Shown: one piece after another, positions 1 to 31,239 of the stretch
Layout: each line of letters starts with the position of its first letter
Position numbering within the stretch: the first letter of the stretch is position 1
Assembly: GCA_012295275.1 (NCBI GenBank)
Contig: CM022670.1
Location: forward strand, 20,600,198 to 20,664,197
DNA: 64,000 nt
Source of the DNA: Chrysomallon squamiferum
Taxonomy: Eukaryota; Mollusca; Gastropoda; Neomphalida; Peltospiridae
Direction: 5' to 3'
The notes under the pieces: model-generated
What the model saw: only the letters and a program-made list of their open reading frames with translations
The model's database searches: none
Told to the model about the DNA's origin: nothing
Program-made: the position numbers and the translations under genes

Positions 1-148
1 TGCTGCTCCAATCAGTCATATTTCAGTACTACGTTGTTCTGAATGTTAAACATTTTCTTTAAATGGATTTAAACCAAACATTAATAATATCATGTTATAA
101 TGCAGATAACATGTTTATTATACTGGTTTCCTTCAGGATATTTAATTG

Positions 149-193
<45 letters not shown>

Positions 194-288
194 TTATTAT
201 TATTTATAACTATATTAACGGTGTTTGGGGGTGATATTTGTTGTTCTTGTTGTTGTTTTGGGATTGTATTTATTGTTGGTTTGGGGAT

Positions 289-324
<36 letters not shown>

Positions 325-472
325 CTATTATTATCTTCTTTTCTTTATTTCTTATGTGTCATTTTTCATGCTTTTTAAATAATAATTTGTTTGTATATAT
401 TGTTGTTTTTACTTCCACATGTATATAATCGCTCTGATATTTAAATTATTTTTAAAATTTTACATTTTTCAG
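1..472. other. Intron of the phosphatase gene with (TTA)n and poly-T
   Basis: The stretch is non-coding. A TTA array runs from about 151 to 204 and a pure T tract from about 292 to 324. It ends with a polypyrimidine tract and acceptor AG at 471-472. No gene is visible, and the long hydrophobic open frames here only translate the T-rich repeats. Confidence 0.75.
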
Positions 473-19032
<18,560 letters not shown>

Positions 19033-20080
19033 GGTATTCGGAAAAAACCTATGTAACAATATAATTTCAGTCTAATATACATCACGATATTATTTAGTGT
19101 ATACAGTATTATTTTATAATAAGAAAAATCATGTAAATAGTTTGATGTTAAAAAGTGGATAATAACAGGAACATGTTCTATGTTGTTGATCGTTCATTTT
19201 CTGTCGTTTCATTTGTCACCCATTCCATGCTCTCAGTCTCACGTATTACTATTATCCATTCATGACGTTGCCAGTTTTACGTTGTAATTAGTGGTTGTAG
19301 CACTGGGGACGTGGGGCTGTGAATTGTTTTTCATCATGTTATCAGCAATATATTTAAAGTTTTCTTCTTGTGCTTTTCATTGTTATTAACATTATTCTGT
19401 ATGAATATTCAACTCTGATAAATTAATCAAGATATCTATTTTAGTAGGTTATTTAAAAATAGCATTGATCTTTCTTAATTATTTGTATTTGATGGATTTA
19501 ATAGTCGTCTATTTTTTTTTAGTAGATAATTTAAATATGATGTTTCTGTTTGTTCATTGTATTCCTATAAACTTCTATCTTCAAATACATAATTACATGT
19601 TTGAACAAAAATATCATATTAAATATTTGATTAACACATGAAAAATAAATCATATGATACAGTCATTGAGTTTGAACTCCATAATTTTGAAATGTTTTAT
19701 TGGTTATCGTTAATAAGTTTCAGTAATATCTAAAAGTATATCAGTATTATATACCTGAAAGATCTATCCAGGTTATTAATAATGAATATCTGCAACATCT
19801 CTATTTCTTTTCTATGTTTAGTTCCTCTATAATATATATATTAATTACTGTAATTATTTTCTAAATATTTGTGAGTTATTGAACTTAGGGCTGCATCGCC
19901 ACAGCTTATTTTCCTGAGGCAATCAAATATTGAAAAGAAAAACAAAAATCAAAGACACACACACACACACACAGACACAAACACACACAGTATCTGTCAA
20001 ATCTCGAAGTCAAAATCTGAACTAGTAGCTAACTATTTTCATCAACATCATCATTATCATCATCATCATCATCATCATCA

Positions 20081-20113
<33 letters not shown>

Positions 20114-20998
20114 AAAGTACGTAGACAATGGCTGCTTTAATATTTCACTGAAAGCTTTGAAAAATAACTGACATATATTTATAAAAAGGATAATTGCGGA
20201 TGGACGTTTGTGTTAGTATCCATAGTGTAGTGTAATCTTCAATTTAGGTAAATATTATGTAAATATTATTCTACAATTTCTGAAAGGTCAGATAAAACCT
20301 TCTGAGATCACGTTCGCTTCAGAATCTTTTCAGATCGACACATTTTGCTTTTCATCGTTTAAAATTGAATAAATAAAATAAAATAAAATAAAATAACAAA
20401 TATAAAATAAACTGCTGTTCTTTCAAATATCCTTATAACATTATTAAAACACTGAATATATTTGAAACACAATTCCATAATGATAAAATCTGAATGAAAA
20501 TATTTGAAGAGAGAGAAAGAAAAGAAAGAAAGAAAGAAAACAGACCTGAACGGGAAACCTAATATGAAAATATTAAATTCACGTGTCCTCGTTTTATTTT
20601 GAAACCTGAAAATAAATTCCTTTTCTCCAGCTGACTGGAAGAAAATCAATGCGAAAAGCTACATTATACAATAGAATGAAAATTCGAGCTATCAACAGAA
20701 CAACACATTTTGTAAAACTTATTGATCAGGCGTAGGGTTAAATTGCAATATAACATAACATTTTTTTTTCTTCTTTTTTAAATGGGTATTTGTGTATATA
20801 TATACGGTTGTGTTTTTATGTATGCGGCAGGTAATATTACGTAATAGAATTAACAATACAATGAATATACCTTGAGTATACCAGAATTTGTTTAAAACTG
20901 AATTTAATCTAGTGTCTTGATATCAAACGTGATTTTACCATTTTCCGTTTTCATCCTGATCTGTAAGGTGTGTTCAGTTCAAGAAGAATATACAAAGA
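19033..20998. other. 3' flank of the phosphatase gene
   Basis: No exon is visible. It contains the repeated segment at 19229-19330, an AC run at 19958-19988, a TCA/TTA array at 20040-20112 and an AATAAA at 19644-19649 that could serve as the polyadenylation signal. Confidence 0.6.
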
Positions 20999-21001
20999 TT
21001 A

Positions 21002-21089
<88 letters not shown>

Positions 21090-21117
21090 GAGTGTGTGTT
21101 TGTGTGTGTTTCTGTGT
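20999..21117. repeat. (GA)n microsatellite with GT-rich tail
   Basis: About 45 GA units are followed by GTGTGTGTTT variants. It is the counterpart of the compound repeat at 29829-29942 in the second R2 copy. Confidence 0.93.
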
Positions 21118-21348
21118 GTGTGCATGGAAAGAAAGACATTTGGAGTTTTCTCACCTATTATTATGCATATACACATGTCCATTCATAATATATGGTCCAC
21201 AAAGATATATATATATATCTTCAGAATATAGTACGTGATGTTCATATTAGTTATGAAATAAAGCAGTGAAGCCAACCATTATAAAGAGTTGTTCTTAATT
21301 TGTATTTTCATATATATATTTTTAATTTATTGGTTACATAAACATGTT

Positions 21349-22145
21349 TCAAGACTTACACCATAAAATATCATGTGCAGAATCTTTTCTCAGCAATGTG
21401 TCTGGATTCAGTAGCACTTTCAGATTTGCTTGTGTGAATGCTTTCATGTTTTTACGTTTTAGAAACTGAATGACTTTCTCAGCTCTAACAAGATCCATGT
21501 CTGTCAATATTAGCATCTCCATTAAAATGTACTTGACATTAACATCTGTGAAAAATCGCTTTGCTCCTTTGTCTCTCGGTCCTGTACAGACATGCAAATT
21601 CTTTTCGCTGTCTGTGGTAAAGCTTCTACTGCCACAACTCGTTTTCCTATTTTAGCTAGAGCTTATGCACCCAGATTAGCACCCATGTCTTGAAAATCCA
21701 TGGTCTTGTCTTTTGTCATAATATCAATGACCATTTTCATTAGTTCAGGTTCCCATTTTCCTTTCTCTATTATTGATCTCGATACAAATCTGTCCGTTTG
21801 ATTAGGGTAGACATATATAGGTACATTTCCAGTCATTGTTTTCAAATTTGTTTTCACGGTGTTGTGTTTATCTGGACAGTCTATATCTGACGGTTTCCAC
21901 CTGCCGTCGTGTCTGACAAGAACACTGCACGAACAAACGCCTGTTTTTGTCTTTAACGAAGTAAAATACTGTTTCAGCATGGAATCCGTTGATGACTTCA
22001 CATTATCTGGAGTGTTGATGCTGGCTGAAAATATGTCCCAAGGAGAGTTCAGATCAGGCGAATGCCACATCCACATGACAAATAATGTTATTATCATTAA
22101 CAAAAGCAGAATTCGCCATTTTCCCCACACCAAGGATTTATTCAT
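21349..22145 (-). pseudogene. FkbM-type methyltransferase, disabled copy
   Basis: It starts at ATG 22143-22145 with MNKSLVWGKWRILLLLM, a type II signal anchor, and aligns throughout with the intact copy at 30171-31208. Three lesions are visible. The Tyr codon after DMGANLGA is TAA. Six bases are missing just after it. About 250 bases between CMSVQ and GAKRFFT are deleted, with a short unrelated filler and a frame change. Part of the SAM-binding core and the region around the KIDAERHE motif are therefore lost. The C-terminal part (FFTDVNVKYILMEML to ILWCKS) is still similar to the intact copy. It lies tail to tail with the phosphatase gene. Confidence 0.85.
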
Positions 22146-24599
22146 TTCAAACAAATTAAATTGTTTTTTCTGATATCTGAAAAAATAAGGAAAGAATATA
22201 TATTATATATATACACACATCTAATACTTTCAGAAATGGATATTTGAATTTTATTACTCAGATTTTGTTAGCAACGAAATATATTAAATCATATATCAGC
22301 AAATACACATTTAACTGTTGCGTTAAGTGAAGTGTAACTATTAGCTGGTATTCCCGTTATAATAATTGTTTTAACTGGAGTGAAAGACGCGGTAGTGATA
22401 AATGACAAATTGGCTCAATGTTTGTTTAACGACACTCCAAAGTAATAATCTGCTGCTGGGTGTCATTGTATGATCACAGTGGTGATACGTATAACAAAAT
22501 GTATCAGTGTAAAAAGCTGCTTTATTATATTTTGAACTGTATATAATTAATAGAATTAACATACGAACTATAATCGCATACATCGTTTAAAATTTATGAT
22601 AAAAATTAATTATAGTACTAACGAAAAGAGCAGAACATCAGTGTATTCACTGAGCTATCGAATAATTACAAATAAAACTAAATCGTAATATTTTGTACCT
22701 ATAACAATTATTCCTACCCTTTAAAATTACAAATCTCTGTAGATAACTTAATAAGAAATAAACTAATGCAAAATAATTTGATTCATTGTCGTCAGTATAT
22801 TAATTAATGCAAGGCTTCGTTTTCTTTTCCTGAAAATATTCAGAACATTTACAGGGTAGGAACAATAGATAGGTTGTTCACGACTAACTGAATTTAGACA
22901 GACTCATACAGACAGATTCTGAAATTTACTTGATTGTAAACCTGTAACTCATTTTCAAGATAAGGACTTTTTTGATTATTATTTTTTTTTTGCTTAACCA
23001 GGAGAATATATAAACAAGTGTGTTATTATATGCAACATGAAAAACCATCCAGGAACGTTTATCTAAGCAATCTGAGCATGCCTTTGTACTCTTTGTTGTG
23101 CAACTAATGGATGTCGCGCATCACCACGTTATATACGAATGTAAACCATGAAGACAAAAACCAGTCAGATGATGTGGCGATAAACTCAGTGAGCACTAGT
23201 AAGGGAGCATCCGATAAAGGATAGCACAATGCAAAAAAATACGTCAAGATTTAGATATATTTTTCTGTCTTGTGTCATCTTGCTGAGGTTAGGCCCAACA
23301 ATGGGACAATTCGCCTACACAATAGTACTGATTAAAATACATGAATTTAAAAGTCAGTTTTATTTTGTTTTGCTTTGTTTGTTTGTTGCTGTTGTTTTAG
23401 TTACTTAAAATTTTTAAATGTTAATTATAGAATTGGGCTTTTATGCAAAATTCAAAATAAAAGAAAGGAGATATCGCCTTCGGTCGTTTCTAATACCAAT
23501 ATTTCAGACTGCGTCTTGAGTAAGCTTGCTAAGTAAATTTTAGGTTTCGCTTTATCATCATGTCGAGTACTGGCAGGCGTGAATAGATTTGATATTAATA
23601 GGAAAAGATATTGTTATTTAAATGTTATTACGGCAATACTAATGATTCAGAAGCATATCGTGTTTTTTTGTGGGTTTTTTAAAGGTTGTCATGGAGCTTC
23701 TAAAGAAGTCGCATGTGACTCGTTACGTAACCAAGTTAGAACCCAGCAACAGTCGTAACACTCTTTCTCCAAAATAGCCTTAACTGTACATACAAATATA
23801 TTTTATATATGATGACGATGATACTGTCAGGACCTGTGCGCATGTGTGTGAAAAACTATGAACGTAACATTCATTAAAAAAGGCGTAACATTCCTTAAGG
23901 AGAGTGTTTAATTATCATGAAATAAAATATATTCGATTGGTGTAATTAACAGAACTGTCATGTGAATGTTGTAACGTAATATGCACATGTATACAAATTA
24001 TTTTAGCAATAATGTTATAATTTTATTAATACTGTTAATACCAGCGACCATACGTCCTCGCAAAACTTATTATCTTTTCATTTTAAATTTAATTATTGGT
24101 TGCTATATGGAAATAAACCATTAATTAAAAGAGTACATACGAATTGATATGACCTGTATTTTCGTATGAATTATAATTTACAAAAACATATCTATCTATC
24201 TATCTGCTTAAAATCTTAAAAATTTATAATGTTGATGCTTATTCGATATCTGTTATAATTTGTTTTAATAATATATACATATTTTTCATATACAGAAAAA
24301 ATATAACAAACTATTTAATGATATGCAGGTGATACTTTATTAAGAAAATTATTATGTAATATGTTCTACATAAATTACAATGAAAAACAAGAAGAACGAG
24401 AACCAAATAAAATAAAAAAAAAAATCAAAGAAATACTGAAAACAGCGGTATATACTATAATCTAAATACAATAAATATATAAAAAAAAACAACAACCTGT
24501 AAACAACAATTAAATCTTAATAAGAGTATTAAACATTACTTGAAAAGTCCAGTGCAATTTTAATTGTTTTTCTCTTGCTCTTCTGACATCCAGTTACAG
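22146..24599. other. Intergenic AT-rich DNA
   Basis: No gene is visible. The first part (to about 22740) is the 5' flank shared with the other methyltransferase copy, including a likely 5'-UTR acceptor (TTTTTTCAG) just upstream of the ATG. The part from about 23790 is the downstream flank of the glycosyltransferase and is related to sequence at 42780-43290 and 44280-45060. Confidence 0.6.
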
Positions 24600-25660
24600 T
24601 TACTTAATAATGCGAGAATTACAATAGTAAATATATCTAAATAATTCACCAACGGTATTCTTTAATGTTTTTATCATTTCAGAATTGTAATTCAGCTTTC
24701 GATACTTAAACCACAAATGAATGACATAGTTCTTGTTCTTCCAGTCAAACTTTTCCCCGATAGCATAAAGCTGATTCATTTCTTATTCGTCATAATTAGG
24801 ACGACAGATAGATGATTTTTCTGTATGAATTAAATTTCTGTATTTGATAGCTAACTGGGCTGGAAGCTGAATCGAATGTTCGTTCCAGACTTTGTCATTA
24901 AACGTTGAGTAATTCGAATGCCATATTTTCATGAAGTCTGACCAAGGTGCAGCAATGAGCACACCATTGCACAAACCAACGTCACTTTCGTATCCCATTA
25001 CCATTTCGTATTTCAGTAAAGGGTCCAAAGGTTTAACAACAATCGAATCCAAATCAAAATACATTCCTCCAAATTCTAGCACAGCTTCCAGGCGCATGAC
25101 CTCAGAGATATGTTGCGGAACTTTTACCGGTCGACCATATATTTTATTTTGGAATTAGTTTCTTAATTAGATAGAGATTATGAACCATTTTGTCGCATCA
25201 ATCCATAAATATGTTATGTCAGGTTGTAAAAATTTCTGTGCTGCTAAAAGTGCTATCATGTAATGGAACAAAAAAGGTTTCTGTTCCGGATCAAGACAGG
25301 AAAGCCCGACGAAGTGTACCAAATTTGCAACAACTCGTCGATCGTGTTTTATAGTTTTGTTATAATTCAATTGTGATGTTAGCATTTGTTTAAAAGTACT
25401 GTTCCTGTGGTAGATATAATATTCCACAGATTTATTTTCTTTCAGTATGTTGGGTTCCAAGCATAAATAATTATTTTGTTTGGAAACTCCAGAATAGTTT
25501 TTTCTTACATCTTGCTTAGAATCTTGGAAAGTCTGGAATACAGTTTTCTTTAAGAAATTTTCGAAATTGATATTCGAATTCACAACGCGATAAACCAAAA
25601 CAGATATTATTGTTAAATTGCAGAATACAATTTTGAAGAATTTTCTTTCACGTTACCGTT
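24600..25660 (-). pseudogene. DXD glycosyltransferase (Gly_transf_sug-like), disabled copy A
   Basis: Read on the - strand, this has a hydrophobic N-terminal anchor (FKIVFCNLTIISVLVYRVV) and then a lumenal-type domain. The key motif is EAVLEFGGMYFDLDSIV, the GG.Y.D.D signature of small-sugar transferases that bind nucleotide sugar and metal. Later parts include CNGVLIAAPWSDF and PAQLAIKYRN, and it ends ...SRIIK followed by TAA at 24600-24602. Lesions are a deletion of about 35 bases after WIDA, a TAA in the segment before the DXD region, and a TAA at 24785-24787 after RPNYDE. No clear ATG was found. The function, a Golgi sugar transferase, is inferred from the motif. Confidence 0.75.
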
Positions 25661-25767
25661 TTAGTGCCAGAGTAAAAGAAAAAGAAATTTTTTGAGTTTC
25701 ATATCTCCACATTATATTGTAATAAAAATTTATTTTTATCTTTTCGAAGCAACGTAGTAAATAGTAG

Positions 25768-26339
25768 ATTTTAAAAATAATTATTTCTAACAATACTGAA
25801 GAAAAAAAAGGACTGGTTTTTTAGACCATAGGAAACAGTATCTTTGTCAGCGTAGTTTCCATTCGTCTGTCAACAACAGGACATATATATATATATATAT
25901 TCTAGAAATATTTATGTAATATATCACAGGAAAATGGTGTAAAACTGGTTCAGCTTAGTATATCACTGATTAACTTTCCCAATCTTCTTATTAGAAATAT
26001 ATATTATTATAATTAATGTAAAATAAGTTAATCTTAGGTTTACTGGATGTTATTATATTTTAATTATGTCCAAAATACGCATGTTCAAATTAATACAAAA
26101 CATAATAATTATGTTAACGCTTGTTACCTGATTCATCCTAGAACGTTTTGAATACATACTGATGTAAAAGCCAGATCACAATACTAATGCAGTTTTTGCT
26201 CAAAATTCCGAACACATCTGTTTTCAATGAAGAATTTTAAAGAGGTCACTTTATAGTTAAAAAAATGAATATGTTCAAAAATAAATTATAGATACAGACT
26301 AACAGATGCAATTTAAATAAATTATTCTGAATATCCTAG
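25768..26339. repeat. Duplicated block R1, copy 2
   Basis: It corresponds to 14949-15526 and 46335-46905. It lies directly upstream of glycosyltransferase copy A, so it probably was its 5' flank. Confidence 0.8.
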
Positions 26340-26639
26340 ACATGGGGTGCGCAACTGGCGGCTGTGGGAAAGATGTCGCCTCATCACATTTAACATCTCA
26401 TTTGAAATATAACGAGGCTGCGTGTCAGTATAAACATTCATACACCATCAGTTTCCTCTGACTGTGTTTGATGCCGTACAGAACAAGGCATCCAGTATTC
26501 ATTTTCAGATCCGAGGGTTTTAAAGTTGTTATTTAATAAAAGTAATAAATAGTATTAAGTCAAAGTGATTCACTGTTAGAAAATTCTACAAAATCATATA
26601 TGTTACGCTTTCAATTTTAATGAAATTTGTGCGGCCGTA
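26340..26639. mobile_element. hAT-like element, right end missing
   Basis: The left end reads ATGGGGTGCGCAACTGGCGG. The body matches 15527-15828 almost base for base (AACGAGGCTGCGTGTCAGTA). At about 26637 the match stops after GCGGCCGTA and glycosyltransferase sequence begins. Confidence 0.6.
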
Positions 26640-26924
26640 AGCTCTGCGTCTATGAGCACACCATTACACAAACCGGTGAGCATAATTCTTTTGGAATTTC
26701 TTTCTTAATGAGATAGAGATCATGAATCTTTTGTCGCATTTCTTTAAAGTGTTTTCATTTTGGAATGTAATCAATCCATACATATATTCGGTCAGCTTGC
26801 AAACGTTTCTGTGCTGCTAAAAATGCTATCATGTAATGGAACAGAAAAGGTTTCTGTTTAGTACCAAGACAGTTTAGAATTTGTTCAAAGTATTGTTCCT
26901 GTGGTAGATATAACATTCAACAGA
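26640..26924 (-). pseudogene. Glycosyltransferase fragment C
   Basis: The fragment carries short pieces of the copy A/B coding region: the CNGVLIA region (GAGCACACCATTACACAAAC on +), then, after an internal deletion, the KK.IPTEI to WIDCIPK region and the FHYMIAFLAAQK region. It is interrupted by deletions and ends abruptly at the CTCAGTCTCACG repeat. It cannot encode an enzyme. Confidence 0.72.
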
Positions 26925-27728
26925 TCTCAGTCTCACGTATTACTATTATCCATTCATGACGTTGCCAGTTTTACGTTGTAATTAGTGGTTGTAGCACTGG
27001 GGACGTGGGGCTGTGAATTATTTTTTACTTGTTATCAGCATTATATTTAAAGTTTTCTTCTTGTGCTTTTCATTGATATTAACATTATTCTGTATGAATA
27101 TTTAACTCTGATAAGTTAATCATTTTATCTATTTTAGTTAAATAATTTAAATATGTTATTTCTCTTTCTTAATTATCTTTTATATCCCTAAAAGCTTCTA
27201 TCGTCAAACACAAAGTTATTAGCTAATTTAGTGAACAAAATTTGTATTTGATGGATTTAATAGTCGTCTATTTTTTTTTTAGTAGATAATTTAAATATGA
27301 TGTTTCTGTTTGTTCATTGTATACTACTTTTATTACTACTATTACTAATTATTTTACTACTAAAATACTATTTACTGATGATAATAATAATGAAGATGAT
27401 AAAGAGAATGGTGATAATGATGATACTAAAAATAATACCATTAATAAAAACAATAATAAAATTATAACTGTATGCTCTTGAAATATTCTGTATTAAGATT
27501 ATATGCGAAAAGTAGAAATGATATTAACAGCAGAAAGACCACTGAAAATGAGAAATAATTGTTTAGATTATGATATTAACTGATAATAATTAAATATAAT
27601 CAGCGTTGTGGGTCAATCTGGGAGCAGTTCTGAAACTTAGTGAAAGTTTAATGTTTTTATGAAATGTTTATCGCGCAACACGATCTATCCCGATTTGAAT
27701 TGTTGAATTGCTGTATATTAATTTTCAG

Positions 27729-27862
27729 TTGTAACAGCTGTGTCTTTACACATGAGTCAGCTTGATGACGACATCCTAACCACCGAATTTTCAAACTTCA
27801 ACGAAAGAGGCATAATGTTTGAGAAAAACTGTAAAACTTTGACACTTCTGAGTAAGAAATAA
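27729..27862 (+). CDS. Duplicate RPTP terminal exon, copy 2 (possible alternative last exon)
   Basis: The exon has the same length (134 nt), phase and TTTTCAG acceptor as the exon at 18899, and an open frame to TAA. It encodes VVTAVSLHMSQLDDDILT, then TEFSNFNERG, and ends TLLSKK. The Tyr of the pYxN motif in copy 1 is Phe here. If spliced to the linker exon at 14386 it would give an alternative tail. It could also be an unused by-product of the segmental duplication. Confidence 0.55.
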
Positions 27863-29828
27863 GGTATTCTGAAAAAAACAATGTAACAATATAATTTCAG
27901 TGACATCAGGTTAATATACCTCACGATATTATTTAGTGTATACAGTATTATTTTATAATCAGAAAAATCATGTAAATAGTTTTATGTTAAAAAGTGGATA
28001 ATAACAGGAACATGTTCTATGTTGTTGATCGTTCATTTTCTGTCGTTTCATTTGTCACCCATTCCATGCTCTCAGTCTCACGTATTACTATTATCCATTC
28101 ATGACGTTGCCAGTTTTACGTTGTAATTAGTGGTTGTAGCACTGGGGACGTGGGACTGTGAATTGTTTTTCACCATGTTATCAGCAATATATTTAAAGTT
28201 TTCTTCTTGTGCTTTTCATTGATATTAACATTATTCTGTATGAATATTCAACTCTGATAAATTAATCAAGATATCTGTTTTAATAGGTAATTTAAAAATA
28301 GCATTGATCTTTCTTAATTATCTTTTATATCCCTAAAAGCTTCTATCGTCAAACACAAAGTTATTAGCTAATTTAGTGAACAAAATTTGTATTTGATGGA
28401 TTTAACAGTCGTCTAATTTTTTTTAGTAGATAATTTAAATATGATGTTTCTGTTTGTCCATTTGATTCCTATAAGCTTCTATCTTCAAATACATAATTAC
28501 ATGTTTGAACAAAAATATCATTTTAAATATGTGAATAACACATGAAAAATAAATCATATGATACAGTCATTGAGTTTGTATTCCATAATTTTGAAAATGT
28601 TTATAGGTTATCGTTAAAAAGTTTCAGTAATATCTAAAAGTATATCATTATTATATACCTGAAAGACCTATCCGGGTTATTAATAATGAATTCCTGAGGC
28701 AATCAAATATTTAAAAGAAAAACAAAAACCAAAAAAAAAAAAAAAAAGACCAAAAAAACCAGACACACACACAGACACAGACACAAACACACAAAATCTG
28801 AACTAGTAGCTATTTTCAACATGATCATCATCATCATCATCATCATATTATTATTATTATTATTTTTATTATTAAAAAGTACGTAGACAATGGCTACTTT
28901 AATATTTCACTGAAAGCTTTGAAAAATAACTGACATATATTTATAAAAAGGATAATTGCGGATGGACGTTTGTGTTAGTATCCATAGTGTAGTGTCATCT
29001 TCAATTTAGGTACATATTATGTAAATATTATTCTACGATTTGTTTTTCTGAAGAGGTCAGATAAAACCTTCTGAGATGACTTTCGCTTCAGAATCTTTTC
29101 AGATCAACACATTTTACTTCTCATCGTTTAAAATTGAAAAAATAAAATAAAATTAAATAAAAAATACAAAAAAATCCCGCTGTTCATTCAAATATCCTTA
29201 TAACGTTATTAAAACACTGAATATATTTGAAACACAATTCCATAATGATAAAATTTGAAGAAAATATTTGAAGAGAGATAGACAGAAAAAAACAAAAAGA
29301 AACAAAGAAAGAAAACAGACCTGAACGGGAAACCTAATATGAAAGGATTAAATTCACTTGTCCTCGTTTTATTTTGAAACGTGAAAATAAATTCCTTTTC
29401 TCCACCTGACTAGAAGAAAATTAATGAGAAAAGGTACGCTATACATCAGAATGAAAACTCAATTGCTTTGTAAGCCACGGTGCAACTAGACACCATTTTA
29501 TGAATTATTTATGTTTGTGGTAGCATCAGAACAACACATTTTGTAAAACTTATTGATCAGGCGTAGGCCTAAATTGCAATATAACATAACATTTTTTTTT
29601 CTTCTTTTTTAAATGGGTATTTGTGTATATATATATGGCTGTGTTTCTATGTATGCGGCAGGTAATATTACGTAATAGAATTAACAATAAAATGAATATA
29701 CCTTGAGTATACCAGAATTTGTTTAAAACTGAATTTAATCTAGTGTCTTGATATCAAACGTGATTTTACCAGTTTCCGTTTTCATCCTGATCTGTAAGGT
29801 TTGTTCAGTTAAAGAAGAATATACAATG

Positions 29829-29945
<117 letters not shown>

Positions 29946-30170
29946 ATGTACATGGAAAGAGAGACATTTGGAGTTATCTCACTGAATATTATGCATATAC
30001 ACATGTGCACTCATAATATATGGTCCATATAGATATATATATTCAGAATATAGTACGTGATGTTCATATTAGTTATGAAATAAAGCAGTGAAACCAACCA
30101 TTATAAAGTGTTTTCTTTATTTGTATTTCAGTATATATATTCTTTTTTTTATTCCTTACATAAACATATT

Positions 30171-31208
30171 TCAAGATTTACACCATAAAATATCATGTGC
30201 AGAGCCTTTTCTCAACAATGAGTCTGGATTCAGTGGCACTTTCAGATTTGCTTTTGTGAATGGTTTCATGTTCTTACTTTTTAGAAATTGAATGATTTTC
30301 TCAGCTCTAACAAGATCCATGTCTGTGAATATTAGCATCTCCATTAAAATGTACTTGACATTAACTTCTGTGAAAAATCGCTTTGCTCCTTCCAAAATTT
30401 TAATTTCGTGTCTTTCGGCATCTATCTTCATAAAAACATTTTTCGTTGGAAATATTTCTAAAATGTCATCGAGTAAAATCGATTCTACTGAGTTTTTTAA
30501 GTTTACACTTTTATTTGTACTTTCGATGATATAGGTTGCACCCACATTGTGTTTATTGAAACCAAAACTGAACCGACTTCGTTTGTTAGAAATAGCATTA
30601 TTAATTATTAATGGAATGAATCCTGTGAAATTTGCTTCCTGTACAGACATGCAAAGTTTTTTTGCTGTCTCTGGCAAAGCTTCTACTGCCACAACTCGTT
30701 TTCCTATTTTAGCTAGTGTTAGAGCATATGCACCCAGATTAGCACCGATGTCTAGAAAATCCATGGTATTGTCTTTTGTCATGATATCAGTGACCATTTT
30801 CATCAGTTCAGGTTCCCACTTGCCTTTCTCTATTATTGACCTCGATACAAATATGTCCGTTTGTTTAGGGTAGACATATATAGGTACATTTCCAGCCATT
30901 GTTTTTAAATTTGTTTTCACCGTGTTGTGTTTATCTGGACAGTCTATATATGTCGGTTTCCACCTGCTGTCATGTCTGACAAGAACACTGCACGAACAAA
31001 CGCCTGTTTTTGTCTTTAAAGAAGTAAAATACTGTTTCAGTATGGAATCCGTTGGTGACTTCACATTATCTGGAGTGTTGATGCTGGCTGAAAACATGTC
31101 CCAAGGAGAGTTCAGATCAGGCGAATGCCACATCCACGTGACAAATAATGTTATTATCATGAACAAAATCAGAATTTGCCAATTTCTCTTCACCAACAAT
31201 TTATTCAT
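30171..31208 (-). CDS. FkbM family methyltransferase, type II membrane protein (intact copy)
   Basis: The intronless coding region of 345 residues starts at ATG 31206-31208. A splice-acceptor-like TTTTTCAG lies about 30 bases upstream, which suggests a 5'-UTR intron. Residues 10-27 form a signal anchor. The SAM-binding core begins at residue 151 (FLDIGANLGAYAL), followed by VVAVEALPE near 172-180. The late family motif, usually K.D.EGHE, is KIDAERHE at 261-268, so the usual Gly is Arg. A CSCS pair lies at 71-74. FkbM-type enzymes transfer methyl groups to hydroxyls. With a signal anchor, this one would act in the Golgi lumen, perhaps on glycans, which is inference. A possible polyadenylation signal on the - strand lies at 30148-30153. 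Confidence 0.85.
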   Translation of the reverse strand: MNKLLVKRNWQILILFMIITLFVTWMWHSPDLNSPWDMFSASINTPDNVKSPTDSILKQYFTSLKTKTGVCSCSVLVRHDSRWKPTYIDCPDKHNTVKTNLKTMAGNVPIYVYPKQTDIFVSRSIIEKGKWEPELMKMVTDIMTKDNTMDFLDIGANLGAYALTLAKIGKRVVAVEALPETAKKLCMSVQEANFTGFIPLIINNAISNKRSRFSFGFNKHNVGATYIIESTNKSVNLKNSVESILLDDILEIFPTKNVFMKIDAERHEIKILEGAKRFFTEVNVKYILMEMLIFTDMDLVRAEKIIQFLKSKNMKPFTKANLKVPLNPDSLLRKGSAHDILWCKS

Positions 31209-31239
31209 TTCGAATAAATTAAATTGTATTATTTTATAA

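Noticed and set aside
146-428. Open frames of Leu/Phe-rich peptides
   Set aside because: They translate a TTA array and a poly-T tract and have no conserved feature.
22371-22583. 70-codon - strand frame upstream of the methyltransferase copy
   Set aside because: The duplicated flank at 31.5-31.7 kb does not keep the frame.
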